Shown: positions 27,809 through 37,298, counted from the stretch's first letter. The stretch: DNA of 64,000 bases from Roseibium aggregatum (GCF_014692675.1 NZ_JABFCZ010000004.1:62001-126000), one strand, 5' to 3'. Numbers and translations: made by a program. Notes: a model not told the origin generated them from the sequence alone.

Positions 27809-27826
27809 GTGACAGGTCAGTGACAG
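27809..27826. promoter_or_regulatory. Tandem GTGACAG half-sites, candidate TctD box
   Basis: GTGACAG occurs at 27809-27815 and again at 27820-27826, an 11-base period (one helical turn) as expected for tandem OmpR-family dimers. It lies between the divergent tctD and tctC genes. The match to a known TctD consensus was not checked. Confidence 0.4.
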
Positions 27827-27950
27827 ATTCAAGGACTAAGACAGCCGGGAGCCGCTCGGAGGACCCTTGGGGGAGCCCGGGTCTCCGGGAGAGCGGACGA
27901 ACAGACCGGCGGAAATCCAACCCCGGTTTCAAATTGGAGGAGAAAATCTC

Positions 27951-28940
27951 ATGACGTTCAAAGCGACACGTCTTGCCCTTGCTGCCGCCTTCCTGGGCCT
28001 TTCGGCCCTCGGTGCGCAGGCACAGGGCTTCACCCCTGAAAATCCCGAATGTATCGCTCCGGCCAACCCCGGCGGCGGCTGGGACTTCACCTGCCGTCAG
28101 GTCGGCAAATCCCTTCAGGATCTCGGCCTTCTGGACAAGACCATGCAGGTCGTCAACCTGGCCGGCGGCGGCGGCGGTGTCGCCTATGCCGAAGTGGTCA
28201 ACAAGCGAAATGACGACAACGACCTCATCGTCGCGGCTTCGTCCGCAACTGCAACCCGCCTCGCACAGGGCGCCTATCCGGGCAATACCATGGATCAGGT
28301 TCGCTGGGTCGCCTCCGTGGGCGCCGACTACGGCGTGATCGCGGTGGCCGCCGACAGCCCGATCAAGACCCTTCCCGAACTGCTCGACAAGATCAAGAAC
28401 GATCCGAAGTCGATCTCCGTCGCGGGCGGCTCCGCCGTCGGTGGCTGGGACCACCTGAAGGTTCTGATTGCGGCCAACGCCTACGGCATCACGGATGTCC
28501 GTTCGGTGAAATACATCGCCTTCAACGGCGGCGGTGAAGCGGTCACCCAGCTTCTTGCCGGTTCGGTCCAGGCCTTCACCGGCGACATTTCCGAAGCCAA
28601 GGGCTTTGTCGACAGCGGCGACATCCGGGTGCTCGCAGTGCTGGCTCCCGAGCGCCTGCCGGGCGACTTCGCGAAGTTCCCGACCGCCAAGGAACAGGGT
28701 GTCGATGCCATCGGTGCCAACTGGCGCGGCTTCTACGCACCGGGCGGCATGTCCGACGAGGCCTACAACACCTGGGTTTCGAAGATCTCCGATCTCTATG
28801 CCTCCGACGAATGGAAGCAGGTCATGGCTGCCAACGGCCTCGCACCGCTCGCCCTTCAGGGCGAAGACTTCCAGGCCTTCGTCGCCAAGTCGGTCGCCCA
28901 GATCCAGCAGATCTCCCGCGACATCGGCATCATCAAGTAA
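27951..28940 (+). CDS. tctC: Tripartite tricarboxylate transporter substrate-binding protein TctC
   Basis: A 329-residue periplasmic binding protein of the TTT/Bug family, delivering a carboxylate to the TctAB membrane unit. TTGGAGGAG precedes the ATG at 27951, which opens a signal peptide (LALAAAFLGLSALGAQA/Q). Family features are APANPGGGWDFTCRQ near the N-terminus, VVNLAGGGGGVAYAEV, and SVAGGSAVGGWDH. The extension to 27867 lacks a ribosome site and is discarded. Bug proteins bind varied ligands (citrate, glutamate, aromatic acids), so the substrate is open. Order tctC-tctB-tctA is standard. Confidence 0.92.
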   Translation: MTFKATRLALAAAFLGLSALGAQAQGFTPENPECIAPANPGGGWDFTCRQVGKSLQDLGLLDKTMQVVNLAGGGGGVAYAEVVNKRNDDNDLIVAASSATATRLAQGAYPGNTMDQVRWVASVGADYGVIAVAADSPIKTLPELLDKIKNDPKSISVAGGSAVGGWDHLKVLIAANAYGITDVRSVKYIAFNGGGEAVTQLLAGSVQAFTGDISEAKGFVDSGDIRVLAVLAPERLPGDFAKFPTAKEQGVDAIGANWRGFYAPGGMSDEAYNTWVSKISDLYASDEWKQVMAANGLAPLALQGEDFQAFVAKSVAQIQQISRDIGIIK

Positions 28941-29050
28941 GCCCGACCGGATCGGCGGCAGGCCGGAGCGCATTTCACCTGCGTTCCGGCCTGTTCCGTT
29001 CCAGAACAACGACGGCAGGCGAGACCTGTCCCCGGGGAGGAATGAACGTC

Positions 29051-29482
29051 ATGAGCGACCGTATTTTTGGGGTCGTCGGCCTGTTGCTGGCCATCGGCTA
29101 CGCCTGGTCCGCCCTGATCATTCAGGAAAGCTTTTTGTCCGATGCGGTCGGGCCGAAGGCCTTTCCGCTGATCATTGCCGGTGTCCTCGCACTGGCATCC
29201 ATCGCCATCTTCCTGAAGCCGGATGCGGAACCGCACTGGCCGCAGCTCGGCCGCCTTCTGGAAATCGCCGCAGCTTGTGCCGTCATGATCGTCTACGCGC
29301 TGGCCCTGCCCGAGATCGGCTTTGTCATCGCGACCGCGGTCGCCGCAAGCTACCTCACCTGGCGCCTGGGCACGACGCCGCTCGGGTCTCTGGCAACCGG
29401 CGCCCTGACCTCGCTCGGCATCTACGCGGTCTTCCACCTGGTCCTCGGCCTGTCCCTTGCCCGCGGACCGCTTGGCTTTTAA
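29051..29482 (+). CDS. tctB: Tripartite tricarboxylate transporter small membrane subunit TctB
   Basis: A 143-residue integral membrane protein with four hydrophobic segments (IFGVVGLLLAIGYAWSALI; AFPLIIAGVLALASIAIF; IAAACAVMIVYALALP; and a C-terminal pair). The conserved GPKAFPLIIA is the TctB signature. The ATG at 29051 is chosen because GGGGAGG ends 10 bases ahead; the ATG at 29042 is too close to it. It partners TctA in the membrane. It lies about 110 bases after tctC and 12 before tctA. Confidence 0.88.
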   Translation: MSDRIFGVVGLLLAIGYAWSALIIQESFLSDAVGPKAFPLIIAGVLALASIAIFLKPDAEPHWPQLGRLLEIAAACAVMIVYALALPEIGFVIATAVAASYLTWRLGTTPLGSLATGALTSLGIYAVFHLVLGLSLARGPLGF

Positions 29483-29494
29483 CGGAGCACCGTC

Positions 29495-31033
29495 ATGGAT
29501 ACCCTTTCCTCTCTCGCAGACGGCTTCGTGATCGCCCTGACGTGGCAGAACCTGCTGCTCGCCCTGCTCGGCTGCTTTCTGGGCACCATCATGGGCGCCC
29601 TACCCGGCCTCGGACCGTCTAACGGGGTCGCGATCCTGATCCCGCTCGCCTTCACCCTCGGCCTCGGCGCTACTCCGTCCCTGATCCTGCTGACATCCGT
29701 CTATTATGGCGCCATGTACGGCGGCCGGATCTCATCGATCCTGTTGAATATTCCAGGCGACGAACCGGCCATGATGACCTGTCTCGACGGCTACCCGATG
29801 GCCCAGAAGGGGCGTGCCGGCGAAGCCCTGTCGCTCTCAGGCATCGCCTCTTTCGTCGGCGCATTCCTGGCGACCTGGGGCCTGATCCTGCTGGCGCCGC
29901 AGCTTGTAAAGATCGCGCTGCTGTTCGGACCGGCGGAATATTTCGCGCTGTTCACGCTGGCCTTTGCCACGCTTGGCGGCGTGGCCTCGACCAACCAGGC
30001 CAAGACCGCCTTCGCCGCCGCTCTCGGCCTCGGGCTCGCCATGGTCGGCGTCGACACCCAGACCGGCGTCCCCCGCTTCACCTACGGCGAAGTCCATCTT
30101 TACGACGGCATCGACTTCCTGGTCGCCATCGTCGGCCTGTTCGCCCTGTCGGAGGTCTTCATCTTCCTGGAACACCGGCACGGCTCGGCGGATGCGGAAG
30201 GCAAGAAGATCGAGATCGGCCGGCTGGTCCCCTCCTTCGCTCTTTTGAAGCAATGCACGCCGACGATGCTGCGTACCAGCGTGCTCGGCTTCCTGGCCGG
30301 TGTCCTGCCCGGCGCGGGCGCCTCGCTCGGCTCCTTCATTTCCTATTCCATGGAAAAGAAGCTCGTCGACAAGGAAGGCACCTTCGGCACCGGCGATCCA
30401 CGCGGCGTCGCGGCGCCTGAAGCCGGCAATAACGCGGCCGCCGGCGGCGCGCTGGTGCCCATGCTCGCGCTCGGCGTCCCCGGCTCCGGCACCACCGCCG
30501 TCCTGCTCGCCGTCCTCTTGTCGCTCAACATCACCCCCGGCCCGCTGCTCTTTGCCCAGCAGCCGGACGTGGTCTGGGGCCTGATTGCGGCGCTGTTCAT
30601 CGCGAACTTCATGCTGCTGGCCATGAACATCCCGATGATCGGCCTGTTCACCCGCGTCCTGATGGTGCCCCCGCGCATCCTCATGCCCATCGTTGCGATG
30701 GTCAGCTTCGTCGGGATCTACGGCATCTCCGGCTCGTCCTTCGATCTCCTGGTGATGATCGGCTTCGGCGTGATGGGTTGGGTCCTGCGCAAGCTGGACG
30801 TGCCGCTGGTTCCGGTGATCCTCGGCACGCTGCTCGGCAACGCCATGGAAAGCAACATGCGCCGGGCGATCACCATCGACAACGGCAACTGGCTGACCCT
30901 GATCGACAGCCCGCTGTCCATCGCGCTCTGGAGCCTCGCCGTCATCGGCTTCGTCCTGCCCATGGTCTTCGGCAAGATCCTCAAGGGCCGCATGAAGATG
31001 GCCAAGGAAGAAGAAGGCGCGGTCAGCGACTGA
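29495..31033 (+). CDS. tctA: Tripartite tricarboxylate transporter large permease TctA
   Basis: A 512-residue permease with about 11-12 membrane segments, the ion-coupled translocation subunit of the TTT system. The two family repeats are visible: GTIMGALPGLGPSNGVAIL near residue 30 and AGVLPGAGASLGSFISYSME near residue 270, plus YGGRISSILLNIPGDEPAM and ALGVPGSGTTAVLLAVLLSL. It ends the tctCBA operon and is followed 13 bases later by a strong intrinsic terminator. Confidence 0.92.
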   Translation: MDTLSSLADGFVIALTWQNLLLALLGCFLGTIMGALPGLGPSNGVAILIPLAFTLGLGATPSLILLTSVYYGAMYGGRISSILLNIPGDEPAMMTCLDGYPMAQKGRAGEALSLSGIASFVGAFLATWGLILLAPQLVKIALLFGPAEYFALFTLAFATLGGVASTNQAKTAFAAALGLGLAMVGVDTQTGVPRFTYGEVHLYDGIDFLVAIVGLFALSEVFIFLEHRHGSADAEGKKIEIGRLVPSFALLKQCTPTMLRTSVLGFLAGVLPGAGASLGSFISYSMEKKLVDKEGTFGTGDPRGVAAPEAGNNAAAGGALVPMLALGVPGSGTTAVLLAVLLSLNITPGPLLFAQQPDVVWGLIAALFIANFMLLAMNIPMIGLFTRVLMVPPRILMPIVAMVSFVGIYGISGSSFDLLVMIGFGVMGWVLRKLDVPLVPVILGTLLGNAMESNMRRAITIDNGNWLTLIDSPLSIALWSLAVIGFVLPMVFGKILKGRMKMAKEEEGAVSD

Positions 31034-31046
31034 CGCCGACAAGATG

Positions 31047-31089
31047 AAGGGCCGGAGGGAACACATCCCTCCGGCCCTTTCTTTATTTT
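31047..31089 (+). terminator. Strong intrinsic terminator after tctA
   Basis: A perfect 14-bp stem (AAGGGCCGGAGGGA at 31047-31060 with TCCCTCCGGCCCTT at 31066-31079), a 5-base loop and a T-rich tail TCTTTATTTT. It is located between convergent tctA and the TPP-enzyme gene. Confidence 0.9.
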
Positions 31090-31102
31090 GCCCGGACAGG
31101 TC

Positions 31103-32719
31103 TCAGCCATGCGGCGCCGGATGCAGGAGCGGCCAGGGCGAGGCTTCCGATCCGCGTTCCACGGGAACCTCGATCAGCGCCGGACCGCCCGAGGCGAGCG
31201 CCCTGGCAACTGCCGTTTCCAGCGCCTCCGGCGTTTCGGCCTTTTCCGCCGGCATGCCGAAGCTGCGGGCGAGCGCGACGAAATCCGGGTTGGTCAGGTC
31301 CGCACCGAGAAGACGTCCGTCAAACACATTCATTTGGTCACGGCGCACATTGCCGTAGGAGCTATTGTTGAAGACGACCGCGACCACGCCGATGCCGTGG
31401 TGCATCGCCGTCGCCAGTTCCTGCACGCCGAACATGAAGCCGCCGTCGCCGGAGACCGAGACCACGGGCTTGTCCGGATTGGCGATCTTGACGCCGAGCG
31501 CGGTGTTGTAGCCGAAACCGAGATTGTCCTGGTAACCGCAGGTCACGTATTGGCGCGGCGCGTAGACCGGAAAGCCGAAGCGGGCGGTAAAGCCCATCTG
31601 GCTGACCTCCTCGACGAAGAAACCGTCGCGCGGTAGGGCGCGGCGGATCGCATCGAGATAATCCATCTGCGGCTGGATCGTCTCCGAAGCTTCGCGGGCC
31701 CGCTTGGTGATCGCCTTGAATTCGGCGGTCCGATCCTCTGCCTTGGGACCGGAAAGCGCCGCGGTCAGCGCGGCGGTGCCCTCGGCAGCATCCGTGACAA
31801 TGCCGAGATCCGGCTTCAGGCGCACCATCTCGGTCGGATCGATATCGAGCCGGATCACCTTCAGCCCCTGCGGCCGCCATTGCCAGCGCATGTACTGCAG
31901 TTCCAGGCGGCTGCCGATGCCGATCAGCAGGTCGCATTCCCTGAAATAGTCGTAAGCCGCGATCAGGTTCATCGCGTGCGGGTTGTCGTCAGGGACAATG
32001 CCTTTGCCGCTGCGGTGGGAGGCGACCGGCGCCTGGATCTTTTCCGCAAGCGCAAGCACCTCGCCAGCCGCCTCGAGCGCACCGCCGCCGACCATGATCA
32101 TCGGGTTCTTCGCCGCCGCGATCATTTTCGCAGCGGCCTCGATGCTGTCCGGATCGACCGGCGGACGATGGGGTGCGGCCGGCACAATATCCGGCGCGGG
32201 TCCTTTCTGGCCGAAGACGTCCCACGGCACCTCGACGGCGACCGGGCGCTGCCGGTCGGAGAGCATCTCCCGGAAGGCCCGGGTCATGATATCCCCCGCG
32301 CCGGACGGGTGGTCGATCCGCTCCGCCCACTTCGTCAGCCCGCGCAACGTCACCAGCTGATCGGGAAGCTCGTGCAGCTGCCCGCGCCCCTGGCCGATCA
32401 GGTGGGACATGATATTGCCGGTGAGACACATCACCGGCGCGTTGCCGCCATAAGCGGTGCAAAGCGCCGCTCCGGCGTTGAGAACGCCGGGGCCCGGCAC
32501 GACGGAAAAGACGCCCGATTTCCCGGTCGACTTGGCATAGCCGTAGGCCATGTAGCCCGAGCCCTGCTCATGGCGCGAATGGACGAACCGGATATCGTTC
32601 GAGCGCCGCGCCAGCGCATCCGACAACTCGTAGCTATGGGCGCCGGGAATGCCGAACACGGTGTCGACGCCATGGGCGACGAGGGCATCGACCATGATGT
32701 CAGAGGTCGTTTTTCTCAC
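31103..32719 (-). CDS. Thiamine-pyrophosphate-dependent acetolactate-synthase-like enzyme
   Basis: A 538-residue TPP enzyme with the three-domain layout of acetolactate synthase/2-oxoacid decarboxylase relatives. The N-terminal domain has the TPP-activating Glu51 in VHSRHEQGSG. A central domain follows (MIMVGGGALEAAGE). The C-terminal domain carries the TPP/Mg motif GDGGFMFGVQELATA, ending in FNNSSYGN. No regulatory-subunit gene is adjacent, so it is probably catabolic rather than the biosynthetic IlvB. It lies 63 bases downstream of a GntR-family gene on the same strand, and a 2-hydroxyacid oxidase is divergent, suggesting shared 2-oxoacid metabolism. The reaction is not assignable from sequence. 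Confidence 0.85.
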   Translation of the reverse strand: MRKTTSDIMVDALVAHGVDTVFGIPGAHSYELSDALARRSNDIRFVHSRHEQGSGYMAYGYAKSTGKSGVFSVVPGPGVLNAGAALCTAYGGNAPVMCLTGNIMSHLIGQGRGQLHELPDQLVTLRGLTKWAERIDHPSGAGDIMTRAFREMLSDRQRPVAVEVPWDVFGQKGPAPDIVPAAPHRPPVDPDSIEAAAKMIAAAKNPMIMVGGGALEAAGEVLALAEKIQAPVASHRSGKGIVPDDNPHAMNLIAAYDYFRECDLLIGIGSRLELQYMRWQWRPQGLKVIRLDIDPTEMVRLKPDLGIVTDAAEGTAALTAALSGPKAEDRTAEFKAITKRAREASETIQPQMDYLDAIRRALPRDGFFVEEVSQMGFTARFGFPVYAPRQYVTCGYQDNLGFGYNTALGVKIANPDKPVVSVSGDGGFMFGVQELATAMHHGIGVVAVVFNNSSYGNVRRDQMNVFDGRLLGADLTNPDFVALARSFGMPAEKAETPEALETAVARALASGGPALIEVPVERGSEASPWPLLHPAPHG

Positions 32720-32782
32720 CTGGATATCCTCTCCTGGTTCACCGCCCCTGCTGGTGCGGCTGAAGATGCGTGCTGTTACTGT

Positions 32783-33475
32783 TTATCGGCGGGCGGTCCG
32801 GCGTGGCGGCTCAGCCTCCTGTTCGGCGAGTGCCGTGCGGAAGGCATCGACCAGATGACCGACGTGCTCTTCGAGCAGCCGCATCGCTTCTTCCGTCTTG
32901 CCGACGCGGCAGGCTTCAAGAAGGGCCGCATGCTCCTCCAGCGACCGGTCGAGCGTGGCGTTCATGATCGTGAACAGATGGGTGCGCAGCGCCATCACCG
33001 GACTGATGGTGCGTTCATAGGCCTGGGCGATGGACCGGTTTCCGCAAGCATCGATGATCGCCTTGTGAAACTGCAGGTCGCCCCGGGTGTAGCGGCGAAC
33101 GTCCTGCTTCTCCAAAGCAGCCTGCATGTCCGTGACGCTCTTCGACAGTCCGGCAATCAGAGCCTCGGGATTACGGGCAAGCGCCATGCGCAGGGCGGCC
33201 GCTTCCAGCACCGCGCGATATTCGCACAGGTCGTCCACTTCCTTCAGATCCGGCGTGAACACGAACGAACCGCGTTTGGCGGAAATATTCACCAGCCCCT
33301 CGGTCTGGAGGGCGGCGAGCGCGTCCCGGACCGGCGAACGGCTGACACCGAAAATATCCGCAAGGCGCTGCTCGGACAGTTTGGATCCAAGCGGCAATTC
33401 ACCGGACACGATCGCATCGCGGATCTGTTCGGCAGTGGCTTCCATCAGCGATTTCGGCTGCTCGATCGGTTTCAA
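32783..33475 (-). CDS. GntR-family (FCD subgroup) transcriptional regulator
   Basis: About 230 residues. A winged HTH covers the N-terminal 70 residues (LMEATAEQIRDAIVSGELPLG, with LADIFGVSRSPVRDALAALQ), followed by an all-helical FCD ligand domain (DLCEYRAVLEAAALRMAL, then DLQFHKAIIDACGN with metal-binding-type His). The start is uncertain: TTG at 33475 has AGGA upstream, ATG at 33445 would trim the HTH edge, and the open frame runs further up without a ribosome site. It probably controls the TPP enzyme downstream and the divergent GlcD-like oxidase. FCD regulators usually respond to organic acids. Confidence 0.8.
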   Translation of the reverse strand: MKPIEQPKSLMEATAEQIRDAIVSGELPLGSKLSEQRLADIFGVSRSPVRDALAALQTEGLVNISAKRGSFVFTPDLKEVDDLCEYRAVLEAAALRMALARNPEALIAGLSKSVTDMQAALEKQDVRRYTRGDLQFHKAIIDACGNRSIAQAYERTISPVMALRTHLFTIMNATLDRSLEEHAALLEACRVGKTEEAMRLLEEHVGHLVDAFRTALAEQEAEPPRRTARR

Positions 33476-33526
33476 GGTTCCTGCACCTCTGTCTTCATCC
33501 GAAATCAAAACTAGTATGTTACATGG

Positions 33527-33536
33527 TTGTTGACAA
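33527..33536. promoter_or_regulatory. Possible GntR half-palindrome
   Basis: TTGT-TG-ACAA in the divergent region between the GntR gene and the oxidase resembles FCD-type operators (TTGT-N3-ACAA) with one base fewer in the spacer. It also overlaps a TTGACA at 33530-33535. Weak, single occurrence. Confidence 0.25.
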
Positions 33537-33621
33537 GCCGGATGCACATGTAGAAAGGTGGCTCGCAAAATCGGGCAGCGCTTGAGCACCCGGTCATCCC
33601 GAATATTGCGCGGAGCCTATT

Positions 33622-35088
33622 TTGACAGTCTTAAGCCCGGCGGATTCAGCCATCACAGACCAACTGATTTCCCGCCTCCGGGATATCGTCGGTGCGGAAA
33701 ATACCCTGACGCAGGATGCGGACACAGTCGCCTACACCACGGACTGGACGCAGCAGCACGCGGGTGCCGCCATCGCCGTCGTGCGGCCGGCGAACACGGA
33801 CGAAGTCTCCGCCATCGTCAGGCTCTGTGCGGCGTCGGAAGTAGCCATCGTGCCGCAGGGTGGCAGGACAGGCCTGTGCGGCGGCGGCGTACCGATTGCC
33901 GGCCAGCCTTCGGTCATCCTCTCGCTCACCCGCATGAACGCCATCCGTTCGCTCGATTCGGAAGGCCGCACGGTGGTCGCGGAAGCGGGTGTCGTTCTGG
34001 AAACCCTGCACGAGCGCGCACTGGAACATGGCCTGATCTTCCCGCTGATGTTCGGCGCCAAGGGCAGCTGCACCATCGGCGGCAACCTCTCCACCAATGC
34101 CGGCGGTTCCAACGTCGTGCGCTACGGCAACACCCGGGAACTGTGCCTCGGCATCGAAGCCGTCCTGCCGGACGGTTCGGTGATCAACGCCCTGACGGGC
34201 CTGCGCAAGGACAACACCGGCTACGACCTCAAGGACCTGCTGATCGGGGCGGAAGGAACGCTGGGCATCATTACCGCGGCGGTGTTCAAGCTGTTTCCCG
34301 ACCCGGCTGCCCGCGCCACCGCATTCCTGTCGGTCACCTCGATGGACGCGGCCATTGGCATCCTGAACACCATTCAGGACCGGACCGGCGGTGCGGTCGA
34401 GGCTTTCGAATACATGCCCCGGCAAACGGTCGACGCGATCCTGAATGCGTTTCCGGACATGCGTCCGCCGCTTCAGGAACCGGCCGAGACCGGCATTTTG
34501 CTTGAGGTGGCCTCCAGCCGGCCCGCCGATGCGCAGGTCATGGAGGACGGCTCGGTCCGCTTCCAGAACGACCTGATGGACATCCTCGCCGAGCTGATCG
34601 AGGAAGGCTTTGTCCTCGACGCCATGCTCGCCCGCTCCGAACAGCAGCGCCGGGACTTGTGGCGCATGCGTGAGTCCACGCTGGAAGCCATCACCGGGTT
34701 CGGCCCGTCCTACCATCTCGATATTTCCCTGCCGCTGGCCAATATTTCAGCCTTCATCGAGGAGATCGACACCGCGGCCCGGGAGCTCGGGTTCTTGCCA
34801 CTGACCGTCGGACACCTGGGCGACGGCAACCTGCATTATGCGCTCGCCGCAGCGGAAGGCTCCGTCTGGGAGGAACTCCCGCTGGAGAAAATCGGGACAA
34901 TCGCCTACGACGCCCTGATCCGCCTGAACGGGTCCTTCAGCGCCGAACACGGGATCGGCCAGAGCAAGCTGCAGGTTATGAAAAAGCTTAAAGAACCGGC
35001 CCAGATTTCCGCGATGCGCGCCATCAAAAAGGCGCTCGACCCACTGGACATCATGAATCCGGGAAAACTTCTTCCTCCCGAAATCTGA
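33622..35088 (+). CDS. FAD-linked 2-hydroxyacid oxidase/dehydrogenase (GlcD/D-lactate type)
   Basis: A 488-residue flavoprotein of the VAO family that oxidises a D-2-hydroxyacid to the 2-oxoacid. Start is TTG at 33622 with GGAG about 8 bases upstream. The FAD domain has VPQGGRTGLCGGGVP, GCTIGGNLSTNAGG-type sequence, and DLLIGAEGTLGIIT. The C-terminal FAD-oxidase domain ends HGIGQSKLQVMKKLKEP and DPLDIMNPGKLLP. D-lactate, glycolate or D-2-hydroxyglutarate are all possible substrates. The glycolate-oxidase partners GlcE/GlcF are absent, which favours a single-subunit dehydrogenase. It is divergent from the GntR regulator. Confidence 0.86.
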   Translation: MTVLSPADSAITDQLISRLRDIVGAENTLTQDADTVAYTTDWTQQHAGAAIAVVRPANTDEVSAIVRLCAASEVAIVPQGGRTGLCGGGVPIAGQPSVILSLTRMNAIRSLDSEGRTVVAEAGVVLETLHERALEHGLIFPLMFGAKGSCTIGGNLSTNAGGSNVVRYGNTRELCLGIEAVLPDGSVINALTGLRKDNTGYDLKDLLIGAEGTLGIITAAVFKLFPDPAARATAFLSVTSMDAAIGILNTIQDRTGGAVEAFEYMPRQTVDAILNAFPDMRPPLQEPAETGILLEVASSRPADAQVMEDGSVRFQNDLMDILAELIEEGFVLDAMLARSEQQRRDLWRMRESTLEAITGFGPSYHLDISLPLANISAFIEEIDTAARELGFLPLTVGHLGDGNLHYALAAAEGSVWEELPLEKIGTIAYDALIRLNGSFSAEHGIGQSKLQVMKKLKEPAQISAMRAIKKALDPLDIMNPGKLLPPEI

Positions 35089-35296
35089 CAATATTGCGCC
35101 GCAACACCGCAGAAAACCGCCATTTTCCCAAGGGACGGAAAATTTCAGGCCAAGGCGTCCACTGGCACGGCGGTTATTACTTCAGTATAGATTTCTAGTT
35201 TAAAATTGCGTTGGGATGGATATCACGCCGGCAAGAGGCCGATTGTCAGGCTTCGGCGCGATCAACGCATGTGTTTGGAGTTGCGTAATCGACGGC

Positions 35297-37243
35297 ATGA
35301 AACGTCTGCAGGGGCGTGCGCGTAAAATCCGCGCCGACAAAATAGCAGCGACATTTTTGACCATCGCAGCGGTTTTCTGCGGCGGGTGGATTTTTGTGTC
35401 CTCCGCCCAGGCCTTCGAAATCTTCGGTTACAAGTTTTTTGAGGGCGACCAGCCCGAGGTGGTCAACCAGGTTCCCGACCCCCTGCCCTATACGGCCACG
35501 ATTACGGTTTCCGGCGGCGACAAGGACCTGGAAAAAGCCCTGATGGAAACGTCCCAGCTGATCCAGCAGGAGGACACGCCTCCTTCCGGTTCTCCCGGTC
35601 TCATCTCCCGGGCCCTCGGCGACCAGCAGCAGCTGATCGCCCTGCTCTACGTCAAGGGCCTTTACGGCGGCACGGTGAACATCGACATTGCCGGGAAGTC
35701 TCTCGAAACGGCGGTCGAGGCGGGAGAGGTCAGCCGGCGGGTTACCCCGGTTCCGGTCGTTATCCGGGTCGAGACCGGACCGCAGTTCCACTTCGGCACC
35801 GTCTCGGTCCGCCGGCAGGCCTCTGATGGCGTTCCGGCTGAAACGCTCGACCCGGCAAAATACGGTCTTGTGACCGGCGAACCGGCCCTGTCGGACAAGA
35901 TCCTCCAAGCCGAAAGCAGGATCGTCTCCGATCTCAAGGATCAAGGGTATCCTCTGGCAAAGATCGCCGACCGCTCCGTGGTCGCCGACCATGCCACCAG
36001 CCGGCTCGATGTGGCAATTTCCGCAAACCCCGGACCGCCTGCGACATTCGGCCATGTCACCGTGCAGGGCGCGAAACGCACCAAGGTCGACTTCATCATC
36101 CGGCAAGCCGAAATCGAACCGGGGAGCCGGTACGACCCGGAAATCCTGCGCCGGGCGGCCAAGCGCCTGCGCGATCTCGGCATCTTCGCAAGCGTGAGGG
36201 TGATCGAGGCGGACCGGCTGGACACCGGCGGCAGCCTGCCGATCATGATCGAGGTCTCCGAACGCAAACGTCACGTCATCGGCGGCGGCGGCACCATATC
36301 GAGCGTGGACGGCCTCGGCCTGGAGGCCTACTGGCGTCACAGAAACCTGTTCGGCGAGGGCGAAACGCTCAGCCTCGAAGGATCGGTCGGCCGCATCATC
36401 AACGGCGATTACGGCGCCATGGAATATTCCGGCCAGGTCGTCTTTACAAAGCCCGGCGTCTTCGGTCCGGCCACAAGCTTTTCAGCAACCCTCGGCGCCA
36501 AGCGCGAAAATCCCGAAACCTATGAAAGCCGCTCGGTCTACGGCAGCATGAAACTGACGAACCGGCCCACCGACAAACTGACATACGATGTCGGTACCGA
36601 GGTCGAATACAGCCGGGAATCGGACGCGCTCGGCACCGGCCACTACGCCCTGTTCGGGGTCTTCGGCAACATCACCTACGACAGCCGGGACAGCATCGTG
36701 AACCCGACGCGCGGCTTTCGCGCGACCCTGCATGCGGAACCCGCCTATGATGCGGAAACCGGCGGGGTCATGGGCTTCACAAAGGCGAGCCTGTCGACCT
36801 ACTGGTCGCTCAATGGATCCGACCGCTTCGTCCTTGCCAACCGCATCGCCGGCGGCAGCATCATTTCACCGCATCTCGCCGACATTGCACCATCGCGCCG
36901 CTATTATGTCGGCGGCGGCGGCTCGGTCCGCGGCTACGCCTATCGCAACGTGGGTCCCCGCGTTGCGGGCGAAGTCATCGGCGGGCGCAGCTTCTTCGAG
37001 ACATCCACCGAGATCAGGACCCGGATCACGGAAACCTTCGGCGTGGTCGGCTTCGTCGATGCGGGCGCTGCCTACAACAGCCAGTTTCCGGACTTCTCGG
37101 AGGAACTCAAGGTCGGCGTCGGCGCCGGTCTCAGATACTTCTCGCCGATCGGACCGCTGCGTCTCGACGTCGCCGTTCCCCTGTCGCCCGAGAAGAATGA
37201 CCCCAATTTTGCGGTCTACGTCGGCCTCAGCCAGGCGTTTTGA
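35297..37243 (+). CDS. tamA: TamA, outer-membrane BamA-family assembly factor
   Basis: About 648 residues. With ATG at 35297 the protein starts with a long signal peptide (FLTIAAVFCGGWIFVSSAQA/F); ATG at 35216 would add 27 residues and cannot be excluded. POTRA-type repeats fill the N-terminal 300 residues, and a 16-strand beta-barrel of the Omp85 type fills the rest (GLGLEAYWRHRNLFGEGETL, RYYVGGGGSVRGYAYRNVGP with the conserved loop-6 RGY). The chain ends in Phe, a usual barrel signal. Together with TamB it forms the translocation and assembly module for outer-membrane proteins and lipid homeostasis. tamB starts 55 bases downstream. Confidence 0.9.
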   Translation: MKRLQGRARKIRADKIAATFLTIAAVFCGGWIFVSSAQAFEIFGYKFFEGDQPEVVNQVPDPLPYTATITVSGGDKDLEKALMETSQLIQQEDTPPSGSPGLISRALGDQQQLIALLYVKGLYGGTVNIDIAGKSLETAVEAGEVSRRVTPVPVVIRVETGPQFHFGTVSVRRQASDGVPAETLDPAKYGLVTGEPALSDKILQAESRIVSDLKDQGYPLAKIADRSVVADHATSRLDVAISANPGPPATFGHVTVQGAKRTKVDFIIRQAEIEPGSRYDPEILRRAAKRLRDLGIFASVRVIEADRLDTGGSLPIMIEVSERKRHVIGGGGTISSVDGLGLEAYWRHRNLFGEGETLSLEGSVGRIINGDYGAMEYSGQVVFTKPGVFGPATSFSATLGAKRENPETYESRSVYGSMKLTNRPTDKLTYDVGTEVEYSRESDALGTGHYALFGVFGNITYDSRDSIVNPTRGFRATLHAEPAYDAETGGVMGFTKASLSTYWSLNGSDRFVLANRIAGGSIISPHLADIAPSRRYYVGGGGSVRGYAYRNVGPRVAGEVIGGRSFFETSTEIRTRITETFGVVGFVDAGAAYNSQFPDFSEELKVGVGAGLRYFSPIGPLRLDVAVPLSPEKNDPNFAVYVGLSQAF

Positions 37244-37298
37244 GCGGAATCCCGCAAACACCGCTTTTAATCCGCAATTCTCGTTCTAACTTTAGGTC

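Noticed and set aside
33530..33556. Promoter for the GlcD-like oxidase from TTGACA and TAGAAA
   Set aside because: The spacer is only 15 bases; kept only as a weak note beside the possible GntR site.
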